From Malaya genurostris (Eukaryota; Arthropoda; Insecta; Diptera; Culicidae): DNA of 64,000 bases. Below, piece after piece: positions 55,144 through 64,000 of the stretch (positions within the stretch are counted from its first letter, which is position 1; the number at the start of each line of letters is the position of its first letter). The stretch spans positions 161,794,882-161,858,881 of the forward strand of contig NC_080570.1 in NCBI RefSeq assembly GCF_030247185.1. Reading direction: 5' to 3'. A program made the position numbers and the translations under genes. The notes beneath the pieces were generated by a model. It did no database searches. It was not told where the DNA came from and saw nothing but the letters and a program-made list of their open reading frames with translations.

Positions 55144-55335
55144 GTGATTTTTCGTCAAAAAATTCAACCTCCATATTCGCCTGATTTAGCTCCGTGTAAC
55201 TTCTGGCTATTCAGTAAACTCAAACGACCGCTCCGGGGAAACCGCTTTGAGTCAATTGAAGACATCCAACGTGAATCGCTACGCGCATTGAAGGCTATTC
55301 CGGAAATTGACTTTAACAACTGTTTCGAGGATTGA
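55144..55335 (+). pseudogene. Mariner transposase, C-terminal relic
   Basis: 63 codons: 'QPPYSPDLAPCNFWLFSKLK', then 'GNRFESIEDIQRESLRALKA', ending 'FNNCFED'. The residue after 'LAPC' that should be the third catalytic Asp is Asn here, which alone would inactivate the enzyme. Confidence 0.8.
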
Positions 55336-55439
55336 AAAAAAAAACGTTGGCATAAGTGTATTGAAGCTAGAGGGAATACTTTTAAGGGGGAAGAAATATA
55401 TTTGGAAGAATACATAAAGCATTTTAAAATTATGAACAA

Positions 55440-55575
55440 AGTCTTACCCACAGTAGTACTTCCACTTCTAAGGTCACATAGAGGTCCTACGCTTTTCTGG
55501 TTGGCTTAGCCACGTGCCATTACTCGAAAGATGTTTCGAAGTTGTACAGGGCTAATGAGGTCAACTTTGTGATTA
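55440..55575 (+). pseudogene. DD37E relic (old family), second Asp region
   Basis: It reads 'LPTVVLPLLRSHRGPTLFWL', a stop, then a decayed 'CHYSKDVSKLYRANEVNFVI'. The same segment recurs at 59095 and 60575. Confidence 0.6.
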
Positions 55576-56735
55576 GTTATTTCTGCCCTTTGGTTTCTGT
55601 TTTCTGTTCTATGTTTCTATTGTTTAGTCTATGTTTCTTACTTTCTGGTTTCAGATTTTTTATTTAAATTAACCGGTTTCTTTTTTTTTTTTTGCTTCTG
55701 GTTTCCAGTTTCTGTTGTATCATTTCTGATTTTATGTTTTCTGATTTTCTACTTACATTTTAAAGTTTCATGTTTCTAGTTTTCAATTTATGGTTTTCTA
55801 AATTCTGACTGAGGGACCTCTGGTTTTGAGCTACTGATTTCTGATAGCGAGTTTTTGACTTTTAGTCTCTAATTAGCAGTTTCTGCTCTTTGATTTCTGT
55901 TTTTAGTTTCAAGTTTTTTTTAGTCTAAGTTTCCTACTTTCTGGTTTCTATTATTTGATTTACAACTACGAACATTCAGTTTCTGCTTTCTAGTTGGCTT
56001 AAGTCCAGTTCATAGTGTTTTGCTTCTGACTTCCAGTTTCTGTTGTTTCATTTCTGATTTCCATTTGTAGTTTTATGATCCATTTTCATAATTTTTTCGC
56101 CTGTTCAAGTTCTGGTTTCTAGTAGCTAGTTTTTAATCTATGGTTTTCTAAATTCTCACCCTTTGTTTTTTTCTGGTTCTGAGCTATTGATTTCTGATTT
56201 CTAGTATTCAGTCTCTGATTAGCCGTTTCTGACATTTGCTTTTGCTTTAAAATTTCTGTTTTTAGTTTCAAGTTTCAGTTTTTTAGTCTATGTTTTCTAC
56301 TTTCTGGTTTCTGTTTTTTGATTTACAGCTATTCAGTTTCTGCTGTCTAGTTCGCTAAAATCCAATTTATAGTGCTTTGCTTCTGACTTTAAGTTTCTCT
56401 TGTTTCATTTCTGATTTCCTATTTGTAGTTTTATGATTCATTTTTATGATTTATCGCTTGCATTTTCAAGTTTCTGACTTCTAGTAGCTAGTTTTTAATC
56501 TATGGTTTTCTAAATTCTGACCCTTTGTTTATCTAATTTTGAGCAATTGATTTCTGATTTATAGTTTTCAGTCTCTGATTAGCCGTTTCTGTCATTTAGT
56601 TTCTGTTTTTGTTTCATGTTTTCGTTTTTATTCTCAGTTTTCTACTTTCTAGTTTCTTTTTTTTTTTTACAGTTACGGGCTTTCTGCTTCTACTGTTTAA
56701 TTTACTAAATTCCAATTTTTAGCGTTTTCGGATCT
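55520..56735. repeat. T-rich higher-order tandem repeat, about 350-bp period
   Basis: The sequence is nearly all T/C/G on the plus strand, built of TTTCTGNTTTCTAGTTT-like 7-8-bp units. Larger blocks repeat: GTCTCTRATTAGC occurs at about 55865, 56211 and 56571 (intervals 346 and 360), and AATCTATGGTTTTCTAAATT recurs with similar spacing. Three full blocks and one partial block are present. Confidence 0.8.
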
Positions 56736-57480
56736 GCCATCTCTGAGGAAAGAAAGTGAGATTCTTTTTTAAGTATATGAATATTATCTCCCGTCGTTAA
56801 TCGAAAACCGGGAATCATGATAGTCGGAATCAGAGTTAGTTGGTAGTGCAGAGGCCAATTAGGATTTTTTTACGTTTTGCTTTGTTTTGTCGCTTTAAGT
56901 GAGAGTACAAAATCTTTTACACACTTTACCCTTTAATTCCGGAACCGGCAGTCGGATCCGGATGAAATTTAAAAGTTGTGTATGGAATCACGAGATCTTT
57001 CATTTGAACTTAAGTTTATTAATATCACGTCATCTTTGAGAACAGTGAGTGAGATTCATTTTGGAGTATATAATCAGTACTTCCGGAACCAGAAGCCGGG
57101 AATCAAGCTAGCCGGAATTGATTTGTTTGAATATCTACTGAGTTAATGACTGCCGATTGGGGTAGTTTGGAGGTCAGTTTAGGTTTTTTTCAACGTTTTT
57201 TTTAATTCGTAAGTGACAGTATAAATTTTTTAACACACTTTACCCTATAATTCCTGAACCGGAATTCCTGATTCAGATGAAATTTGGAAGTTTTGTATGG
57301 GATCATAAGACCTTTTATTTGACCTTAAAACCTTTCACCGAGTTTGTTAGAATCGGTCACGCCATCTCTGAGAAGAGTGAAAAAAAAAATTTGAAGTTGG
57401 AATTTTTACATTGATCACCATGTAAATCCGGAACCGGAAGTCGGATCGAAATAAAATTCAGAAGAAAAATTAGTAAATTT
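56736..57480. repeat. Tandem repeat, about 300-330-bp unit with CCGGAACCGGAAG motif
   Basis: Units begin near 56737, 57030 and 57360 with GCCATCTCTGAGRA. Each carries a TTCCGGAACCGG(A)AGTCGGAT-type segment, GATGAAATTTRRAAGTT and, in two units, CACACTTTACCCT. The units are degenerate. Confidence 0.75.
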
Positions 57481-57883
57481 TCATCTTTTTTATGTGACAC
57501 GAGGTGGCGAAAAAACTGCTGTTGAGTGAAATTTTCCGGCAAGAGGAGCAGAACTTCACACGTACCAAGTTCAAAAGACACCGAATCGCAATGAACGGCA
57601 GACAACGGTGGGAAAAAAACGTGCACGGAAGCTCTATGCCCAGACGTCTTATTGTCTCATTATGGATGACAAGACCTACGTGAAAGTAGGCGTCAGGCAG
57701 CTTCTGGGACTCCTGTTTTTTACTGTTCATCATAGATTTCATAAATTTCACGTACCACTTGTCAAACCTTAGAAAGCAAAAGATTTCAGTTTTCCCAAAA
57801 AAAAAATGATTTGGCAAGCACTTTGCTCATGTGGAAATCGGAGCACTCCATTTGTGATAACCGGGACTACCAACGGCCGAGTA

Positions 57884-59064
57884 AAGACTGTCCCAGAAAG
57901 TATGGACGCAACCAAAAACCGCTGCCATTTCGCGATGGTTCAGAATCTGTCAATTTTTATGGCTGCGTCTTGTTGTTTACACTCTTCTCTAGCCACTTGT
58001 GCAGTTGTTTATTTGTTTCCAACGTCGAAAAATTGTGTACAAATGGTGCACAGAACGCGGACTGTCACTGAGAAAGATAGCAAAAATGGAAGGAGTAAGT
58101 GAAAAAGCCATGCGAAATGCATGGTAGTTCGTATATAAACGTATACTGAAGGCGTTCGAGCAAAAGAAGGAGGGTTAAATTCGGGATGCGGCCAAAAAAG
58201 TGGGTACTTCGAAGTCAAATGTTCTTCGTGCTACAGAACGTTTGAATCTTCGAACCTATAAGAAGCAGAAACAACCAAAACGTAGTCCGAAACAAGACGC
58301 ATCGATAAGGCCGAGGGTTCGAAAGCTGTACAATACGATTCTTGCTGGAAATTTGAACTGCATAATCATGGACGACGAAACCTACGTGAAACTCGATTAC
58401 AAATCCTTGCCGGGACCACAATATTATACGGTGCGAGAAGGGCAAGTGTTAAACCAGTCCAAGACATCAATTGAAGTCGAAAAATTTGGTAAGAAAGCTA
58501 TGGTCTGGCAAGCAATTTGTAGCTGCGGTAAGATTTCTTAACACTTCATCAACACTGCTTCAATTAACAGCGAAATATACATCAAGGAATGAAAACGACC
58601 GCCACCCATGATTCGAAGCCACAAGGATCCTGTTGTCCTCTGGCCAGATCTTGCTTCTTGCCACTACTCGAAATCAACGGTAGAATGGTATACTACAAAA
58701 ATGTCTCTTTCGTCCCAAAAGACATGAATCCACCAAACTGCCCACAACTTCGACCAATTGAGGAATTTTGGGCATTACCGAAGGCACATCTTAGGAAACA
58801 TGTCTCGGCAGCCGAAACCATTCAACAGTTCGAAAAAGATTAGAAAAAAGTGTTAAAACTTGCCGCCAAGAAGCCTGTACGGAATTTAATGCGAAACGTT
58901 CGCAAGAAGGTGCGCCAGCTAGTCTACAATGGCTAAGTAGCAAATGTTGAGAATGATATTCTGTTGTTGTAGTCTAATATTTATCGAATAAAATTTGAAT
59001 ATCTAACACTTGTGAATTATTTACAGCGAAATCAAAGTGCGTCCATACTTTATGGGACAGTCTT
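57884..59064 (+). mobile_element. DD37E (ITm) transposon, copy C
   Basis: Termini AAGACTGTCCCAGAAAGTAT and the inverted TACTTTATGGGACAGTCTT are flanked by TA (57882-57883, 59065-59066). It is 1181 bp. It shares copy B's deletion of the start region and has an extra deletion of about 100 bp near 58120-58140. Confidence 0.9.
58030..58936 (+). pseudogene. DD37E transposase (copy C), multiply broken
   Basis: It retains 'IMDDETYVKLDYKSLPG' (first Asp), 'MVWQAICSCGKIS', 'CPLARSCFLPLLEI' (out of frame, over WPDLASCHYSK) and 'RPIEEFWALPK' (Glu). Frameshifts lie near 58130, 58590 and 58695, with a stop near 58842. Confidence 0.8.
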
Positions 59065-59204
59065 TATACATAACGCGTTTACTTTACTTCACTTCTAAGA
59101 TCACACCGTGGTCCTACACTTTTCTGGCTGGATTTACCCTCGTGCCATTGCTCGGAAGATGTTTCGAAGTGGTACAAGGCCGATGATTCTTGATTTCCTG
59201 GAAA

Positions 59205-60480
59205 ATTTATTAGCATTAAAGTTTCATATGACTTACTTACCTAACAGCTATAGGCCTGGGGTGTCCTTTGCTGTATCAAGAATACGTCTCCACATAACTC
59301 TGTCCATGGCTGCTCAAGGCACGGATGCTTCTGAGATCACCCTCCACTTGATCGATCCACCTTGCTCGCTGCGCTCCTCTTCTTCTTGTACCAGTCGGAT
59401 TAGATTCAAGAACCATTTTCACTGGGCTGTCGTCCGACATCCTTATGACATGCCCAGCCCATCGTAGACGTCCGATTTTAGCTGTCCGTACGATAGGTGA
59501 TTCTCCTAGCAGCAGTTGCAATTCATGATTCATACGCCGTCTCCACGTTCCATCTTCCATCTGCACTTCGCCATAGATGGTTCTCAGTACCTTTCTTTCG
59601 AAAACACTAAGGGCGCGTTGCTCCTCAGCCAGCAAAGTACAGATCTCGTGACCATAGAGAACAATCGGTCTAATGAGCGTTTTGTAGATGGTCAATTTCG
59701 TGCGGTGGCGTACTTTTCTCGATCGAAAGTTTTTTTTCTGAGTCCAAAGTACGCACGATGCCCTGCCAAAATACGTCTCTGAATTTCTCTGCTGGTGTCA
59801 TTATCGGCGGTCACCAGTGAGCCCAAATACACAAACTCGTTAACCACCTCGATATCGTCACCGTCTATCAATATTCGTGGTAGGAGGCGTAGTGTTTCTT
59901 CTCTAGAGACTCTTCCTTCCTCTTATGTATTTTGTTTTTGACGCATTTATTGCCAGTCCGATACGCCTAACCTCAGCTTTCAGTCCGATGTAGGTTTCCG
60001 TCATCTTCTCAAGGTTACGGGTCACAATATCAATATCTTCAGCGAAGCCAAAAAGTTGTACGGACTTTCGGAAGATCGTGCCACTCGTGTCGATCCTCGC
60101 TCTTCGAATCACACCTTCCAAGGCAATATTGAATAAGATACAAGAAAATCCACCACCTTGACGTAGCCCTCTCCTAGATTCGAAGGGACTCTCAGATACT
60201 CGGACGTAGCACATCACTCTATCCATCGTTGCTTTGACCAATCGCGTCAGTTTATCCGGGAAACCGCAATCGTGCATTATCTGCCATAGCTGTTCTCGAT
60301 CGATTGTGTCGTATGCCGCTTTGAAGTCAATGAATAGGTTATGCGTGGGTACGTTGGATTCACAACACTTCTGGAGTACTTGTCTTATCGCGAATATGTG
60401 AAGTTTCATATGAACAAGTACTTTTTTTCTATGGGTTACCGTTACCTTGGCGTCACAGTGCATCGGCGGGAAACTGGAAG
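59205..60480 (-). mobile_element. RTE-like LINE, 5'-truncated
   Basis: The minus strand carries the RT core and C-terminal part of a LINE ORF2, then a short 3' end (near 59205-59275). The short 3' end and RT sequence style suggest the RTE clade (JAM1-like in mosquitoes). It lies between two copies of the same DD37E relic segment. Confidence 0.65.
59276..60463 (-). pseudogene. RTE-like reverse transcriptase, mutated
   Basis: RT motifs: 'NLFIDFKAAYDTIDREQLWQ', 'RRGLRQGGGFSCILFNIALE' (normally RQGDG) and 'QLFGFAEDIDIVTRN', where the catalytic pair normally reads ADD but is AED here. Then 'GLAINASKTKYIRG'. After a frameshift (59.7-59.9 kb) comes 'LIRPIVLYGHEICTL', 'FERKVLRTIYG' and 'KIGRLRWAGHVIRM', the typical C-terminal region. 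It is inactive. Confidence 0.75.
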
Positions 60481-60559
60481 TTGTACAATCTTCGGGATCT
60501 CAAGTTTTGAATTGATATAACGAGTTACAGAATGGATTTCCATGCAGAGAGAAGGATTA

Positions 60560-60740
60560 CAAGCGGGTAGATTTCCTTAGGTCATACAGAGGTCCTACGT
60601 TTTTTTGGCTGGATTTAGCCTCGTGCCATTACTCGAAAGATGTTTTGAAATGGTACAAGGCTAATGATGTCAACTACTATCGACAAGTATTGGGAAAAGA
60701 AAGTAAAATTGGAGGAAGATATGATTAAAAAAACGGATTT
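60560..60740 (+). pseudogene. DD37E relic (old family), second copy beside the RTE
   Basis: 'RSYRGPTFFWLDLASCHYSK', then 'DVLKWYKANDV', covering the second Asp. The catalytic Glu region is not recognised. Confidence 0.6.
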
Positions 60741-60782
60741 CCTCGAAAAAACAAGTGTTGAACCAAACATAGTACAAGGTAT

Positions 60783-60845
60783 TTTTTTTTCGGAGTGTTT
60801 ATTTATACCCGGTTTTAACCATATAAGGTCCTTCGCCGGGTGGTA
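60783..60845 (-). repeat. LINE-type 3' tail
   Basis: On the minus strand ACCCGGCGAAGGACC, then GGTTAAAACCGGGTATAAAT and an A-rich end. It has the same layout as three other tails in the window. Confidence 0.55.
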
Positions 60846-61120
60846 GTTCAAAATTTTATGAGTAGTGTTACGAAGAAAATTCGTGCATTTGGATGTGGTA
60901 TTGAAATAGAAATAAATAATATAATAAATAATAAATAAAATTAACATGAAAAAAAAACTAAATAATATTTTTGATTTAATTCCCCGAAAGTTTAGAGTTG
61001 ATCGACTGAATGGATGAATTTTGCCGAATATTTTCTTGTGACGTACATCCTTAATGCACGCACCGAATAAGGCGATCAGAGGCGAAAAAAAGTTCAATCT
61101 GTCGCCTTTGCAGCAAATAG
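60846..61120. other. Unassigned AT-rich DNA
   Basis: Nothing is recognised. Confidence 0.4.
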
Positions 61121-61900
61121 GTGGTAGACAACGGTGAAAGTATCCCGCGCATCGTATCTCTGTTTCATTCACCTTCCGTCTCAGTGCGCGACCCGTTCGA
61201 AAAAACAAAAAAAAACACACACACGGCCATGACGACATACTTTCACCTTCCTCTCTCGAGCATCCACCACCCCCGCCACCAGCGCTTCGACTGTTTTTCG
61301 AATTGCGATCGTGCTGCAATGCACTCTGAACGGTGGCTGGCGGTGGCGGATGGAGAGACGGTTCGAAAGTTCCTCCACTGTCAAGGTCGTTTGGTTCCAT
61401 GAACTTGCACGCCGCGAGATTGGCGCTGTGGTTGTTTCTCGCGCGCGCGACCGGCCACCGAGATTGCATAATGGAATGGAGAAAAACGCTCTTTCGATGT
61501 CAAAGAAAATATTCAATTCGGAGGAAGCTCCTCCAAGTGAAATCCTCCAAGTGCACGAGCCTTCGAAGCTAGAGCCAGTTTCGATCAGATCATCATTTCT
61601 GAACAATATAGAAAACTTGATCTTTCCTGGATTGGTTTTGAGAGTTGTCAGCCCATCACGATACCATCATCATCATCACCACCACCACCACCACTTCAAC
61701 AGTTCAACAAACAACGGGGCACGGTAGGAAGTCATTGAACCCATTGCAGCCTGATCTTCAGAACCCAACGACCCAGAGAGACAGAGACAGAGACAGAGAG
61801 AGCGAGTTGGGAGCAACGAGTTTCGTTATGGTACTGGTTCACGTGGCTGCTGAGCCTAGTTCAATGGGTTGGGATATTACTTAAGGCAACAGACAGAAAG
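61121..61900. other. GC-rich segment, possible regulatory or non-coding exon
   Basis: Composition is markedly GC-rich, with a (CAT/CAC)n run at 61662-61695 (it would encode poly-His) and a GAGACA run at 61776-61800. Overlapping frames up to 284 codons on the minus strand are compositional: they run into AT-rich flanks without motifs. It could be a cis-regulatory island within the UBR3 intron. Confidence 0.3.
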
Positions 61901-62689
61901 TAGAATTCCGAGACACGCGCAAAAAATGGGCCGATTTTACCGATCATCATCATCAGCAATAATAGCAAGAGATAATCCAACATCCACGCACGACGGAAGA
62001 AGAGATCATTGACACTTCGTGTGTGCCATCGAGTGACGCAGTTGTCAGTCAGTTGACATGTAAACAACAAAACAAATTCAGAATTTGAATGTCGTGTTGT
62101 TGTGAACGCGTGGATATTAATATGCATGAGGTAGTCTCTTTGACTCTTCACAAAACATAAGCTGTAAGTGGTTCTTTACACTTTACAGTTCCCCAAGCTG
62201 GGTCTAATCGTCTGAGATCACCCATATTTTTTTCAAGGAGAAAATTCGAATGCCATCTCCATCTATGGCTATACTGATCGGTGAGTTTCCATTAGGTTCA
62301 TTATAGCGGGAACTAGACCCGAGCCGGCCCCAGTGGATTCACAGCGGCAACACACCTGCTGGAGTGCAATACCACTGCCGATCTCTCTCTCTCTTTCTCT
62401 CTTTTCTTATTTCACAGATACAAACACACAAGAGACCGACACTCATCCAAGCACTTGCTTGTGAAGTGAGGATCAAACGAATGAACTTGCGTGGATGAAT
62501 TGATGACTCTCACCTATACTTGAATAGAACGAATATAAGAATGTATTTCGGTATCCGTGGATCCAATTTAGAGCTATCCGTTCAATAATACCTAGAACAA
62601 ACTTGTCGATAAAAGAAAAAACGTTCGCATAAAACATCGCACTCAAAAGTAAGAAATGTGCGTTTCATTCAACTAACAGTTGATGTAGG
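61901..62689. other. Unassigned DNA
   Basis: A CT-rich run lies at 62382-62404. No gene or element is recognised. Confidence 0.4.
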
Positions 62690-64000
62690 ATGTATTTTTT
62701 TCCATAAATACGTTTATTTTTTAAGGCAATTTACATAAGTTTTTCTTAGCCGTGGCATCACTTTTACATAGAATTCTTATCCTAATATAGTACTAATATA
62801 GTCACAACGATTTGAGTTTAATAAAACATATTCCTCTTATTTTTTAAATATCATATTAGGTATTTCGTTATTTATTATTAAATCTACTTAAGAACATTAT
62901 TTGAACCAAACGATTAACTGCTATAAATTATAAAATAAGCTGAAATTTTTATACATTTTGTTGTTGATTTCGTAACCTATTTTGTTTTCATCAGCACATC
63001 ATTTTTATTAAAATTTTGCTATTAGATGAACTAATGGACGCAGTAGGAGTCAGAACTAACCCTCAAAAGGGTAAATTATTAAATTGAAACTTCAATTGTC
63101 TTTATGAAGTGACAAAGAAGTTACATGTAAGAAAGGTCACGACAAGCAAGAATGTCACGAACTGGGACATTGGATAGTCTACCTTGGGTACGTAAGGAAT
63201 TTATGTTAATAGTTGAGATCTGACATCACGATACTCAACGCATGTCCAAACGACATGATCAATATCGCGATAGCCTTCGCCAGAAGCACAATGATTAGTC
63301 TCGGAAAGTCCAATTCGAAGGAGATGTGCATCTAACGTGTAGTGTTCTTTGTCGAGTCGCGCGATAGAATTCGTTGAAAGCAATCGATCGCTCAGCAATG
63401 AGCCGGGACCCAAACTATTGTCATTTGATAATTATTATTCAATATGACGTTCAGGCACTGTTTTATTTTGCCCAAGAAACATGGTTCATTTTTGCCAGCA
63501 GCGTTTGAGCGAATGGCTTCAATTGCACTCAGACTATCTGTGAAGAGAAAATAATGGTTTGGAGATAATGTGACGATTACACTCAAACTGTAATGAACTG
63601 CTGCTAACTCTGCTATATAAACAGATGCAGGTTCTTGAAGCCTACCAGTAGCCTCTTCAATTCGTGATCCGTCCGTGTAAAATATTTTCTCAGAGTCAAC
63701 ATGCCTGAACTAACTTGTAAATATTTTTGGGATTTCCTTCGAGCGTAGGTGTTCCGGGATTCCACGCACTTCGCGCTGCATGGATGTGTCGAAAAATAGA
63801 GTTGAGTCAGGGACATTTAAGAGGCTGTCACGGATAGGAATATATCTTGAAGGGTCGATTTCCTGTGACATATGGTTAAAATATACTGCCATGAATCTTG
63901 TTTGAGATTGAAGCTCAACTAGCCTTTCGAAGTTATTAATAACCAGGGGATTCAGTACCTCAAATCTTATTAGCAGTCGCGATGAAAGCTCCCAAAAACG
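62690..64000 (-). mobile_element. RNase H-bearing LINE, copy 3 (extends past the window)
   Basis: The A-tail appears as a T-run near 62694. The 3' UTR (ATAAATACGTTTATT, GCCGTGGCATCAC) matches copies 1 and 2. Two internal deletions occur at about 63342 and 63395 relative to copy 2, removing much of the region after RNase H. The 5' part continues beyond the right edge. Confidence 0.75.
63201..63995 (-). pseudogene. LINE ORF2 remnants (RNase H and C-terminus), copy 3
   Basis: Blocks: 'AVYFNHMSQEIDPSRYIPIR', 'DSTLFFDTSMQREVRGIPEH', 'RKYFTRTDHE' (first RNase H motif, damaged), 'LFTDSLSAIEAIRSNAAG', 'MTIVWVPAHC' (the final RNase H motif, intact here) and, after deletions, 'HYTLDAHLLRIGLSETNHC'. 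Several frameshifts are present. Confidence 0.7.

Larger units (their letters stand above)
53590..55400 (+). mobile_element. Mariner relic interrupted by a foldback-like element
   Basis: The N-terminal block at 53640-53930 contains 'RVDDESRPGRSSTSAVDEYV' and 'LIPENRRLTVRD' with 'VRVSHGSVKTYF'. The C-terminal block at 55098-55335 contains 'HHDNAPSF', 'PPYSPDLAPCNFWLFSKLKR' and 'IPEIDFNNCFED'. About 400 bp of mariner, including the first catalytic Asp, are missing between them, where the element 53943-55086 now lies. Termini were not located. Confidence 0.75.
57490..59200 (+). mobile_element. Old DD37E relic split by DD37E copy C
   Basis: The left part at 57490-57883 reads 'IMDDKTYVKVGVRQLLG' (first Asp) and 'MIWQALCSCGNRSTPFVITG'. 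The right part at 59067-59200 reads 'LLRSHRGPTLFW', 'LDLPSCHCSEDVSKWYKADD' (second Asp). Copy C lies between, at a TA, so it inserted into this older relative. Confidence 0.7.

Noticed and set aside
60615..61469. 284-codon minus-strand frame, the longest single frame here
   Set aside because: It runs from a GC-rich island straight into AT-rich repeats and a LINE tail, contains low-complexity Gly/Pro runs and no motif, and lacks splice or start support.
61311..61727. 138-codon frame ending in poly-His
   Set aside because: The His run is a CAT/CAC microsatellite, and no domain or conserved start is present.

Overview
This is eukaryotic, AT-rich, intron-dominated and transposon-packed DNA. It is most likely from a dipteran with a large genome, and a culicine mosquito is my best guess. 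Three things support this. One exon encodes the N-terminus of an insect-like UBR3 ubiquitin ligase, with good splice signals and no further UBR3 exon that I can recognise in the next 23 kb. The transposons are an assortment known from mosquitoes: mariner DD34D, DD37D, DD41D and several DD37E families, RNase H-bearing LINEs and an RTE-like LINE. Many short inverted-repeat elements (MITEs) are also present. I see no prokaryotic operon, CRISPR array, rRNA or convincing tRNA.

Layout: 1-9 kb holds transposase relics (DD37E at 0.8-1.3 kb, a complete TA-flanked DD37D element at 1899-2839), a LINE ORF1 without ORF2 (3.2-4.4 kb) and dispersed repeats. A GC-richer stretch at 9.0-9.9 kb ends in a splice donor and may be a non-coding exon. 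10.0-12.1 kb is a nest of mariner, MITE and DD37E pieces. 14724-15290 is a compact two-exon gene for a four-helix membrane protein, the only apparently intact ordinary gene. 15.7-23 kb carries a LINE fragment, a DD37E copy, a hAT-like element and repeats. 24333-28705 is an LTR retrotransposon that I infer from 191-bp direct repeats, a 5-bp target duplication, a tRNA-Arg primer site and a polypurine tract. It appears to lack pol and was itself invaded by a LINE. 30.4-32.8 kb looks like a promoter and 5' UTR region ending in a splice donor. 33.4-39 kb holds mariner, DD41D and MITE insertions. 39911-40706 is the UBR3 exon containing the start codon. The rest, presumably UBR3 intron, contains a mariner inside one unit of a tandem duplication, LINE copies, DD37E copies, a foldback-like element nested in a mariner, complex tandem repeats, an RTE-like LINE and a third RNase H LINE copy running off the right edge.

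Functionally, the only cellular genes I can support are UBR3 (start exon only) and the small membrane protein. Almost everything else is mobile DNA in several layers. The nesting gives relative ages: DD37E copy C sits in an older DD37E relic; a MITE sits in a foldback element that sits in a mariner; a mariner sits in one of two tandem units whose sibling keeps the empty site. All family names come from motif recognition by eye. No database search or alignment program was run.
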